Of a DNA stretch of 64,000 bases, positions 21,201-29,801 are shown piece by piece. How positions within the stretch are numbered: the stretch's first letter is position 1; each line of letters starts with the position of its first letter. The notes below the pieces were generated by a model that did no database searches, was not told where the DNA came from, and worked only from the letters and a program-made list of their open reading frames with translations. The DNA comes from Hydractinia symbiolongicarpus (lineage: Eukaryota; Cnidaria; Hydrozoa; Anthoathecata; Hydractiniidae), in the NCBI RefSeq assembly GCF_029227915.1, contig NC_079875.1:19523001-19587000 (forward strand), written 5' to 3'. A program made the translations under genes and the position numbers.

Positions 21201-21812
21201 AATAACCCGACAAACATTCATTCTTGAGCTTGGATCTCTCACGATATTATTAATTTTGCTGATACACTATGTACAAGATGCTTTACGGTCAGCAACCTCG
21301 TTCCTGGGGCGACCCTGCTTTTTTGACATTCTCATGTTGGAAGACAGAAGGCTCGGTGTACAAGTTTGCATAAAAAGCTAATATATAATAATAAAGCTTT
21401 TTCTTCTCTTAGGAGCTGCCTTGAATAGAAAGAATAGACGGACACACCAAATTCGCCGATAAGGAGAAGAGGCTCTGAGCACGAGATTGCGTTTTTGAAG
21501 ATAGATAAAACAGGGTGCAAACTTGGTTCAGGTTCAGTTGGGCAAAGGTCAAATCGTTCTGGTCAAACTCGCACGTCAATTCTTACTCTGTTATTGAAAT
21601 GTTTTTTTTTTAATTTTCTATAATACTGAGCTATGGGAACGAAAATGAATGTACAAATCGAAAAAGGAAAGACATTAAATATAAACTCGTTCTCTACAAC
21701 TTTTTCAAAAGTTCTATAAAACAATATATGAGCAGTTCCAACAAAACAAAGAAGACTACATTCGGCATGTACTTTGACAATCCGTCGGGCAATGATGGCG
21801 ATACAATATTTA

Positions 21813-22066
21813 TTAAGTGAAGCGTAAACCTAATGATTTTAGGAAGCTTCTCTCATCTCCAGTCAAACATTTCTGAGTATCTTCAGTTACATCCACATTT
21901 TGGTAAGAGAAGTTGTCAAAATACGATTTTAAACAATCCTCTAAAAAGTGCACATATGCCGGACCTTCACGCGTTTGCAAGTTACCCTGCTTGTCAGTAA
22001 ATTTAACAACACCATTCGATTTAACAATCAAATAATCGTTTGCTGTGATTTTCGATGATGTTCATC
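21813..22066 (-). CDS. Unrecognised exon-like ORF within the MULE
   Basis: An open minus-strand frame that begins inside the 25-bp hairpin and ends at 21813 encodes about 84 residues, with KFTDKQGNLQTREGP, YVHFLEDCLKSYFDN and KCLTGDERSFLKSLGLRF. The composition is protein-like and lacks low complexity. It could be the last exon of the transposase gene or an accessory product; I do not recognise a domain. Confidence 0.35.
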
Positions 22067-22086
22067 GAAAATCACAGCAAACGATT
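22034..22086. repeat. Perfect 25-bp inverted repeat with 3-nt loop
   Basis: Bases 22034-22058 are the exact reverse complement of 22062-22086, separated by TGT. The arm starts AATCGTTTGCTGTGATTTTC. It lies within the MULE and overlaps the start of the ORF ending at 21813. Confidence 0.95.
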
Positions 22087-22558
22087 GAGCAACACATCTA
22101 TTGCGAAAATTAACATTATAACATTGAGTATTGGTACGACTTTCGCTCTTTTATATTTCTGATATTTTACAACTTCGACTCCAGAACATTCATGCAATTT
22201 CATCAAAATATTCAACATTTTCAAAAACCGAAGTATAGCCATTTGAATTAGCGATGAAATTTAACTGGTATATTACATTTTGAAGCAAACTTGTCCCCAT
22301 CGCTTCTTAGGTTTAAGTTTCCGTTCCAGGGGAAAAACCTAAGAAGCGCTGGGGACGAGTTTGCTTTTGGAGATTAAAAATATACCGGGACACCATTTTA
22401 TGCATAGGCTTTAAACGTAGTATCATATACTTCCCTTCTGTTTTCCTTTTAGGATCGATCCTGCTAAGATCCATTGGTTTGGCTTTATGACATTCGTAGT
22501 CTCCACCTTTCTTTTTTTCACAACGAATTGTGTGACAGGTGGTCGATTCTGTTTTCCA
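22087..22558. other. MULE interior, no gene recognised
   Basis: Contains the hairpin at 22285-22364 and otherwise AT-rich sequence with no convincing exon. Confidence 0.4.
22285..22364. repeat. 30-bp imperfect inverted repeat (GCAAACTYGTCCCC)
   Basis: The arms 22285-22314 and 22335-22364 pair with two mismatches around a short spacer. The outer sequence GCAAACT(T/C)GTCCCC recurs in part at 19106-19118 (GGGACGAGTTTGC) and 48073-48081 (ACGAGTTTGC), so this looks like a tiny dispersed hairpin repeat. Confidence 0.75.
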
Positions 22559-23055
22559 CTATTGATGCGTCAGTTGACTTTCGTTTTCTGGTGAATTGAC
22601 CTGTTTTTTTGCCAACATCAAGAGGTTTCTTATACATTGTTGATAATCATGGAGCAAAATCACGCAGTCTAGGAACATGCTCTCGCCTGCTTTGTTCATC
22701 CAAACTATGCCAAGCTGTAGGATTGATCTAAGATAAGAGGCGTACATCAATTTTCATGAAGGCAGGGCTTTTACTCTCCGTTGGGAATCATTTCAATTCT
22801 AATACGGATCAAGACGTTTTGTTGATGCTCATTATAACAGACAAAAAATACATTTGCTTTCCTGAAAGTGTTTGTAATTGCTAGCAAGACGATATTTACC
22901 TGATTGATAAATAGCTCTACCTTCTTCGGTCCGTTGCCTTTTGATGATAGCATTAGCACTTGAAATTATATCGACAATACTTAGCTTTTTATTTCCACAC
23001 TCAACTTTCAACAGTGAATGCAATGATTCGATAGCGTTGTTGTAAAAAAGATCAT
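22559..23055 (-). pseudogene. MULE transposase C-terminal part (after frame break)
   Basis: Immediately beyond the stop at 23056 the coding frame moves by one base and continues with DDLFYNNAIESLHSLLKVE, where the Glu of NNAIESLHS is the expected third catalytic acid of MULE transposases. The frame proceeds through KKLSIVDIISSANAIIKRQR to about 22900. Further exon-like sequence, RSILQLGIVWMNKAGES, is at 22559-22750. The break at about 23057 is a one-base indel or a missed tiny intron. Boundaries of the last exon are uncertain. Confidence 0.6.
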
Positions 23056-23825
23056 CTATCCCGGCACCTTCTCTTGCTGAATAATAACAGATTCAATAAA
23101 TTGTTTGGCCCGTGTTCTGGAAAACCAGTCAAAAAATGTTGGTGCCAAATCGTCCCAGGTATCTCGTAGTGACTCCAATTTGGCTTTGAAATCTTCTTCA
23201 TCTTCGGCTGACGCCAAGGCTAACTCCCTTGCTACGCCATCATTCGTCCCGTAGATATTAGCGATAATTTTTTCTTTGTCCCTCGCTATAATTTTAGTTA
23301 ACTTCTTCTTACCACGATCTGACATATGTTTAACGCACAAAAGACTCTTCAACTTTGGCAAGATTGATTTGAACAATGCCTTTTCTAAATCTGTTCCAAG
23401 ATATGATAGACCATGCAAATTGTTATTAGCGACGATCAATGCACTAGCAAATTGGGAGAAGGTTTCAGCACTTTTTTTCATGTGAAGCAGTATTGGACCG
23501 AAGAACCATGGATGTTCACCTTTATCATTTACCAATCTTAAATTCTGATAAGCAATGTCTGTGAACCACATGTCGCATACATTGAAAGTGGTGTCCATTA
23601 CAAAAACCTTTTTTTCTCGCACACAAAAAAGCTCCATGTCATATATTTGCTCCTGGTCGAGAGCAGTAACCAGATACTCATTGGGAGTGAATACCAAATT
23701 TTGAATGAAGCTGGCATCGTTATTTCTCATTCCAGCAACAACTTTCAGAAGCTCGTCATGTGGCATGTCTTCATCTGTCTCCTTGCTGTTGTCGATGTTT
23801 GTAACGCGTTGTTGAATGTTGTACA
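23056..23825 (-). CDS. MULE transposase catalytic exon
   Basis: This exon begins after a splice acceptor (AAATTTAG|GTGTAC) at 23826. It encodes the central MULE domain: the first catalytic Asp in FVMDTTFNV, the stretch PWFFGPILLHMKKSAETFSQF, the second Asp in YLGTDLEKAL and the conserved CVKHMSDRGKKKL. The Glu lies beyond the frame break at 23057. The protein cuts and pastes the element using its terminal repeats. Sequence conservation of all key residues suggests limited decay. Confidence 0.85.
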
Positions 23826-24042
23826 CCTAAATTTGATTATAGCTGATAAACTCTTAACAATCACATGGTATATTTTCTGTGCGGATATTAGGAAGCGCGC
23901 AGAATCTAAAGTGTACTCGGAGTCGAGGCTATATTCATCACGCAAACAATTTGAAAAATCAAGAAACTGAACATGGCTTTTCAAACCTTCTTAACTAAAA
24001 ATTAAAAATAAATTTTTTGGCTTGGCCGTGTGAAAAACATAC

Positions 24043-24653
24043 TTGTTTCGGATTGCATGGCTGTGTTGATGACGAAATGCAATTAAAGGGACCACCCGAT
24101 TCCTCAATGGCGTTGTCATAAACGATTTGTGCTCTTTCACCATTCTTTACCTGTTCTCTCTTTTCGGTTCTCAAATAAGGCGTAGATCTTGAATTTTCTT
24201 TCTTTGAGTTTCCATGACATGATATCTGAAAATCTGGATCAGTAACTTCGTTCTCAGTCCATTCATTGATAACTAAACAAAACTTCAAAAAGCAGCCAGT
24301 TTCGATACTTTTCACCCTGCAAACAGTATTTGAAAACCCTTTTTGTGTATTGTGAACACGATAACCACGAATCAATGCGAAAATCTTTTGCTTGTCTACA
24401 CATTCATCGACATATTTTCTTTCGATTCTACGTTTTATAAACCAGCTTTCATTTTTCAAATGAGCCTTCTTACATTCAATACCATTATAGTAAACGTAGC
24501 TGCATGGAGAACCTTTATATTTGTAGGCTCCATTATCGTCTGCTAAGATTTGATCCAAGGTAAATTTGCTGTTATCAACAAGGTAAACTCCTGACGTAAC
24601 AACACCTGAAGATAAAGTACATATCGTTTTTTGCACGAAAGACATTTTTAGGA
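24043..24653 (-). CDS. MULE transposase N-terminal exon (FLYWCH/WRKY-like Cys-His domain)
   Basis: A long exon whose acceptor is TCCTCAAG| at 24654 and whose likely donor is AACAA|GTATGT at 24042. It encodes about 203 residues with SWFIKRRIERKYVDECVDK, VCRVKSIETGCFLKFC and DFQISCHGN; the spaced Cys and His residues suit a DNA-binding zinc domain as found in front of MULE catalytic cores. The short stretch 23868-23985 (FLDFSNCLRDEYSLDSEYTL) is probably the next exon. Its join to this exon does not keep phase as I read it, so an indel or a different splice site is involved. Confidence 0.65.
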
Positions 24654-24689
24654 CTTGAGGATAACTAATGAAATAAAATAATCTGTTAC

Positions 24690-25275
24690 CTTTTGGTGGA
24701 CTAGCATTTGCATCGAAGAATAGACTTTCGTCAGGTGTGTCTGCAAACAGCTTATCAAATATATATTCAGCACTTGTTGTAGCATTTATTGTTATCTGAG
24801 GAAAAAATAGTAACTAACTATTGCAAGATTAATAAAGCGATAAAAAATAAACCTTTTTGTTCTCTTTTGGGATAAGAAAAGCAGAGGTGGACGGTGTTTG
24901 TGTAAGTATCTGTAAAAAATATGGAAAGAAAATACAGAAGTATCCTCCAACCCCACCCCTCTGCGGCCCTGGAATCGATGTTGCATAATAACACACTTAT
25001 TGTTTCAGTGGATTTATTTCACTCATGCAAATACGAAGTTATTCCTGACGAAATGTGCACAATATAATATTTACCTGCGCGTTACCAACGTCGTCACCAG
25101 CATCTGTGCAATCTGACAATGGCGGAGATAGCAGTGGGTTCTGATAGCATTCCGGCTAGAAAATCAACATTCATGATTGAAAAAACAACAACAAAAACAG
25201 TGAATCAAAAAATATTGTACTTATTGTTGCAAAAACTTGTCCATGATCATTTGAACTCGTGTTTGGATCATCCAT
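24690..25275 (-). CDS. MULE gene: short upstream exons
   Basis: Three small exons with consensus splice sites: 25075-25155 (TTCTAG| acceptor, CGCAG|GTAAAT donor, 27 codons), 24853-24909 (TTACAG|, AAAAAG|GTTTAT, 19 codons) and 24690-24795 (CCTCAG|, CAAAAG|GTAACA, 106 bases). They join in phase to each other and to the exon at 24653. They encode an acidic, Ser/Pro-rich leader. A possible first exon with ATG at 25273-25275 does not join in phase as read. Introns are as short as 36-57 bases. Confidence 0.55.
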
Positions 25276-25433
25276 GTTGAAATATTTAGATCGTACTTTA
25301 CCCTATAAAGAAGCCGAAGAAACGTCGTAGTAATTGGTCTAACAATTTCTTCCGACAACATGCAAATAACCCCCTAACTTTATCCAAAAAACAGCCATGT
25401 ATCATGTCAATTTCTCCTCTTCATAAAATTGAT

Positions 25434-25690
25434 GATGTAAAAAAATGTATTCACATAAAAATTATTCGCATATTCCATGAGAATGTTTAACACAGACACT
25501 GGGTAATTTTCGTAATCGGGCACTATATCCACAGCGAGCAGCAATATTGTATCTTCTTGCGGTGCTCCAAAGTTTATTTTTGTCGCAAGAAGAGTACACG
25601 ACGAACGAATTTTTGATGTGACTGACATCAAGAATCATATCCAATTCTTCAGATATGTATTTCCCTATCGGTCCAAATGGTACGTGTGAA
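25434..25690 (-). CDS. Unrecognised exon-like ORF near MULE right end
   Basis: A minus-strand open frame after the acceptor-like ATTTTCAG at 25691 encodes PFGPIGKYISEELDMILDVS and a Cys/Arg-rich tail (ARRYNIAARCGYSARLRK). No domain recognised. Its position inside the transposon suggests either an accessory gene or an alternative 5' exon. Confidence 0.3.
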
Positions 25691-26124
25691 CTGAAAATAG
25701 AATGGATATCATCATGCTGCGATAAGATTTCTTATTAGAAACGAAATAAATAAATAGACCGCCGATTAATTCCAGCCTAAAAAGGGGGCTAGCCGAAGCG
25801 TCCCTCTACCCGTGAAGTGGTCATAAACAACCTGGCACATATCATTCATCGGTGTTTGTGAAATTAAATATGGTAACCCAAACAACAACAAAGTGAACTT
25901 AAAAAAAAGATGGAAGAAAATGCAGCTGAAACCCTTGATTATTGTTACCTTTTCTTCGTCTAGTAAGTTGGATAACATATCGAATTCTCCATTCACTTAA
26001 GCCATGTTTGCTTCAACGAGATTGCAAATTTCAAAAACAGAACACAGACACAGAAAACAGACACAGGCGATTGAGGACAGTCAATTTTGGCTGGTTTAGG
26101 GTGATTATGGCTGATTATGGCTGA

Positions 26125-26164
26125 TTTTGGGTAGTTCCATAGTTTAGTAATACCGGATGTCAAA
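26125..26164. repeat. MULE right terminal repeat plus 9-bp target duplication
   Basis: 26125-26155 is the inverted copy of 21087-21117; 26156-26164 is GATGTCAAA, matching 21078-21086. Confidence 0.92.
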
Positions 26165-26448
26165 GCATCATTGACATAGTTTTTCATATTTTTGGGAATG
26201 CTTCCCCACTTTTTCTGGCTTGAATCAGTCATATCTTGGTTTTTTATTACTTGGTTCCTCGGAATCTGAATCATCAGAGTCGTCGGAAGGTGACGAGCTA
26301 CTGGATGATGAGGATGAGCTTGATGAGCTTGAGAATCTGGTTGCAGAAGAACGAGATCTGTTTTTCTTTTCCTTGCTGTTCTTCTTCTTCTCCCTTTCTT
26401 TGATTTTCTACGATTGTTAGAAAGAACCTTCCCCTTTCTTCCCACCAC
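26156..26448 (-). pseudogene. DIRS-like gag, 5' part
   Basis: The minus strand begins with a basic stretch, then in an overlapping frame a long serine run (about 26280-26350) with acidic DDSDDSDSEE, typical of DIRS gag N-termini, and then SQKKWGSIPKNMKNYVND leading straight into the target duplication. Coding sense continues at 21086 on the far side of the Mutator-like element. A frameshift lies near 26215. Confidence 0.65.
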
Positions 26449-26859
26449 TTTTTTCCGAGGTCACATTAACTTCGACAGGTTGTGCCTTCTATTTTAGATA
26501 TTTTACAATCAAAAATATTATGTAAGGATTGAAGACATCGTGCGAAAATACAACAGTGGAGAACTTACGGTAGAAAAAGTAAAACTTCTCTCTGATAATG
26601 CTTTGAAACGTGTACATCAAACAAGACGAGGTACCCAATCAAATTATTTTCCATTCATTGGACCACTAAATTTCAATATTCTATAACATACCTAGATTGG
26701 CAGTTCAATTACATGGTTCAAGCTTTAACAGCTCCAGCAATATTTGACGTTAGATATAAAAACAAACGAATGGCATTAGATTTACGTTTGGCGACGTTTC
26801 GAGAGACCCTTCTCTCATCATCGGGCGATGCGAATGAGATAAAACATTCGTTTATAGTA
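26449..26859. other. Possible exon on + strand (26520-26680); otherwise nothing
   Basis: 26525-26670 on + reads RIEDIVRKYNSGELTVEKVK followed by more protein-like residues, but with no start, no clear splice sites and no recognised family. The rest is non-coding. Confidence 0.25.
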
Positions 26860-27168
26860 TTATTTTGGATTGAAATGATCCAAACCTTGAGGGAAACGAT
26901 ACACACCTTGATAAGTGCGGACGCAAACGTAAGATGTTTGCCGTACAGAATTGGCGGGAAAATGCTGTTTGTTGTTGTAGACTGAAGGTGATTCTATTTT
27001 TTGTAGTGCTGAAATCCATATGTTAGGTAACTGGTATTGAATGCTGTTTATATGATTCGGATCACTGATTGAATGGATCGACTCTTTGATTTTTCTTTGA
27101 GTCCAGTTGGATTCCCGATCGATTATCTTTTTGTTGTCGAAGTTAAATCGATGGTCGTTTTTCAACAA
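26860..27168 (-). pseudogene. Retroelement C-terminal fragment of GIY-YIG/Penelope type
   Basis: A 102-residue ORF containing LKNDHRFNFDNKKIIDRESN, then RKIKESIHSISDPNHINS. The order H..F(D)W/F-D..K(I/V)..E..N...RK(I)KE(S)IHI is what follows the GIY-YIG endonuclease in Penelope-like and related retroelements. No RT or complete GIY-YIG domain is seen nearby, so this is a 3' scrap. Confidence 0.5.
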
Positions 27169-27978
27169 TTGATTAAACTAATTCCTGATCGTGGTCTCTT
27201 GTTTAGCCAGAATTCTTTGAAAAAAAAGCCCTTATATGATTTGCTTTTATGTAACAAATTTGCATCAGTCATAATTTTTACATATTTTTTCTTTCCAAAG
27301 TGGTAAGGAGTAATTCATAAGTAATTCATTCTTAATAACAGCTATAAGTTGCATTAATACGTACCTTTGTTATGCACCAAACTTCAATTTCAATTTCTTC
27401 AGTCGAAACTTTTCTTGCTTTTTTCATTGCCAATATTCGCGCCACTAAAAACCACTTTCGTTCCCAGTGCAAAATCAGGGTGAATAACGTTTCAGCGGAA
27501 ATTTATACCGGTGAAATCCCCCTCCCAAAAAAGTCAAAGATTTATTGAAATTTGAACTCTATAAATAAAATGAGAATTTCGTTTATCATGCGCAGGAATC
27601 ATCGTTCTGTATGACCAAATAAGAAACGAAATGGCTAAAAATAACAAAAATTCAGAATTCAGCCTGTTCCTATTTACGAAACTAACGTGTTCAGGAACAA
27701 GGCTGAATAATTGTAATAAAATATTTTATTACTGTGAGAGAATTTCTCACCACTCGGCAGCATAAACTGTTTTAGCAATGAAAAGTATTGGTCATGCTAT
27801 TGGTTAGTTTCTTTCAAAAATTGTCTTTTGTCAAAAGAAAAAAGCTATTTGAGCACATTGTCAACTAACCTTGAGTAGCGAAACTGTTAAAAAAGTTTTA
27901 GATTTTGTAGAATAAATCAACTACACTTCTAATAGTTGCTGCTTTGGATATGTTAAGGTCAGAATTTGTTTCCCAGGA
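27169..27978. other. No gene seen
   Basis: AT-rich, several short poly-A/T runs, no supported coding signal. Confidence 0.4.
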
Positions 27979-27981
27979 ATG

Positions 27982-28211
27982 TCATCATCATCATCATCAT
28001 CATCATCATTCTCGGCTTAACGTCCATTTTCCATGCTCACATGGGTTGGACGGGATATATTAATGACCCTGTTCCAATCTGATCTAGACTGTGTTAGATC
28101 TAAACTCAACTTCCTTTGTATCAAGTCTGTCCTTATAACCTCCTGCCAAGTCTTTCTCGGTCTGCCTCTGGGCTTTGCTCTGCAATTTGGTTTTGTTCCA
28201 GGGCACGGCAC
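27982..28211 (-). pseudogene. LINE 3' end with ORF2 C-terminus and (ATG/CAT)n tail
   Basis: The minus strand reads GRPRKTWQEVIRTDLIQRK and SRSDWNRVI, the C-terminal signature of many animal LINE ORF2 proteins, then RPTHVSMENGR and a stop at 28017. About nine TCA repeats (27982-28009 on +) follow, the simple-repeat tail expected at a LINE 3' end. Only the last ~65 codons remain. It abuts a second LINE fragment that points the other way. Confidence 0.75.
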
Positions 28212-28949
28212 TACAGATGCAATATTTTTACTTAGACAGCTTCAGGAAAAGTATTTAGGAAAGATAAAGAATCTCCATTTTGCCTTTGTAATTTAGAGAA
28301 AGCTTTTGATAGAGTGCCACGGAAAGTTATTTGGTGGGATATGAGGGAATTAGGTGTGGATGAGTGGCTAGTTGCGATGGTACAGTCTATGTACAGCAAT
28401 GCTAGAAGTCGTGTCAGGATTAACGATTCACTTTATGATGAAGTTAGTGTAAAGGTTGGTGTACATCAGGGTTCTGTACTTAGTCCTTTGTTGTTTGTTC
28501 TAGTCTTAGAAGCGCTGTCGATGGAGTTCAGAACAGGTTGTCCAGGGCTAAGGGTGAACACAGTAAAGTCTAAAGTTATGATTAGTAGCATTGCAGCCAA
28601 GTGTGACCTTGTAGTTGGAAAGTGGCCTTGTGGAGTTTGCAGGAAAGGGGTTGGTAGTAACTCAATTTTTTGTCAGACTTGCAAGCATTGGGTACATAAG
28701 AAGTGCAGTAGTATTGGTGGAAGGTTAAGAGCTAACATTCAGTTCGTATGCAAGCGTTGCAAAGGTGAGATTATAGAGAATGAAGTATTTCCAGCTTCAA
28801 TGATGTACAGCAGTGGCTCGTTAGAGATAGTTGAGAACTTCTGTTACTTAGATGATATGTTGGGCAGTGAGCGGGGTGTTGGAAGAAGTGTTACTTGGAG
28901 GATAGGTTCTGCTTGGAAAAAGTTCAGAGTTACTTCCTTTGTTGACTAG
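28190..28949 (+). pseudogene. LINE reverse transcriptase fragment lacking the catalytic YADD segment
   Basis: Plus-strand frames give GFVPGHGTTDAIFLLRQLQEK, then AFDRVPRKVIWWDMRELGVDEW and VGVHQGSVLSPLLFVLVLEAL, which are RT motifs of a non-LTR retrotransposon. A stop at 28294-28296 breaks the middle. Sequence jumps at about 28545 from EFRTGCP to GLRVNTVKSKVM, skipping the segment that should hold the YADD active site. A Cys/His cluster (CGVCRKG, CQTCKHWVHKKC, CKRCKG) follows, a RING/PHD-like zinc finger in the C-terminal half. Confidence 0.8.
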
Positions 28950-29190
28950 CAGAGTCTTGTCAGTTGAGTTAAAAGGTAGGTTGTATGAGGCCTGTGTAAG
29001 AAGTGTTATGTTGTACGGTAGTGAGACATGGGCAGTGAAGCAGGAAGATCTTGACCGTTTAGAAAAGAATGATATGAGAATGGTTAGGTGGATGTGTAAC
29101 GCCAGTCTGAGAGACAGAAAGAGTTCAGATGAGCTAATGTATGAGAAAGAAATGGTTAAAATGTTAAAGCTACAACAAAACTATATTTAA
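28939..29190 (+). pseudogene. LINE C-terminal region
   Basis: Continues the LINE in another frame: RVLSVELKGRLYEACVRSVM, YGSETWAVKQEDL and RMVRWMC, the widely conserved region behind the RT of such LINEs. It ends at 29190 before the WFGHV-type motif expected next. The frameshift from the preceding part is at about 28935. Confidence 0.75.
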
Positions 29191-29481
29191 AAAATACGGT
29201 TATTATTAAGGGACATGTCAGCTTGACTATTTTTAACCAATTCGTCGATTCGCCAATCGGTTGTTTCGAAAGAATTGTGTGAACATGAAAGCTTTTACGC
29301 AAAAGTTGATAACAAATACCGCAGAAATGAACTAGAATGCGAAAAATGTGTATTACATGATAAACCTTTGTTACTATTTGAGTCCGCAAAAAATGGGAAA
29401 TACCAATTACATTGTGATCTAATGCAAAATTAATTATACAGTCTACTTCAGATACTGTAGAAAATATCTGAGTCTTCAATG

Positions 29482-29801
29482 CTAATTAACTTGATGTAAA
29501 GATGATATTGGACAAGTTGCTTCGTTAGGAGTACTATACGTATCAATTTTAGATGTTCCGGTCTTGTGTTTAGCATAAATTAAATTTGCAGACGCAAAAC
29601 TTAGGTCTTTGTCGAAATAACTGAACAAATTGTGAATCGGTTTCCTATGGTAGTCGTGGTTGGGTAATCTTCCGCGCATGGAATGTGCAATCCACCAAAT
29701 GGAATCCACGCAACTAAATCTTCGTTTGCAATACTCTCGTTGTCATGGAGACGTGCATCGAAGGAAAAACAAGGTGTGAGTGTTTGAGAAAAATTAAACA
29801 T
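29482..29801 (-). pseudogene. Copper amine oxidase C-terminal fragment, frameshifted
   Basis: On the minus strand, [34 protein letters not shown] and, after a one-base loss near 29620, [11 protein letters not shown] match in order the end of the catalytic domain of animal copper amine oxidases, where xxEDxPxTxTxGNxxxFxLxPxNYFDxDPS is typical. Those enzymes oxidise primary amines to aldehydes using topaquinone and copper. The active-site Tyr and most of the protein are not in this window. I see no flanking exons, so this is an orphan fragment or a last exon with an error. Confidence 0.7.

Larger units (their letters stand above)
21087..26155 (-). mobile_element. Mutator-like (MULE) DNA transposon, 5069 bp, inside DIRS gag
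   Basis: The first 31 bases from 21087 (CGGTATTACTAAACTATGG...) are the exact reverse complement of 26125-26155. Both ends continue into an array of CAGCCATAA/CACCC units. A perfect 9-bp target duplication, the length typical of Mutator elements, flanks it. The interior encodes a MULE-type transposase on the minus strand split into several short exons. The insertion splits a DIRS gag gene, so it is younger than that element. Confidence 0.9.

Noticed and set aside
26220-26420. Plus-strand acidic Glu/Asp/Ser ORF
   Set aside because: Antisense of the serine-rich DIRS gag region.
28000-28020. CRISPR-like array at the TCA repeats
   Set aside because: It is a pure trinucleotide tail without spacers, at a LINE 3' end in a eukaryotic context.
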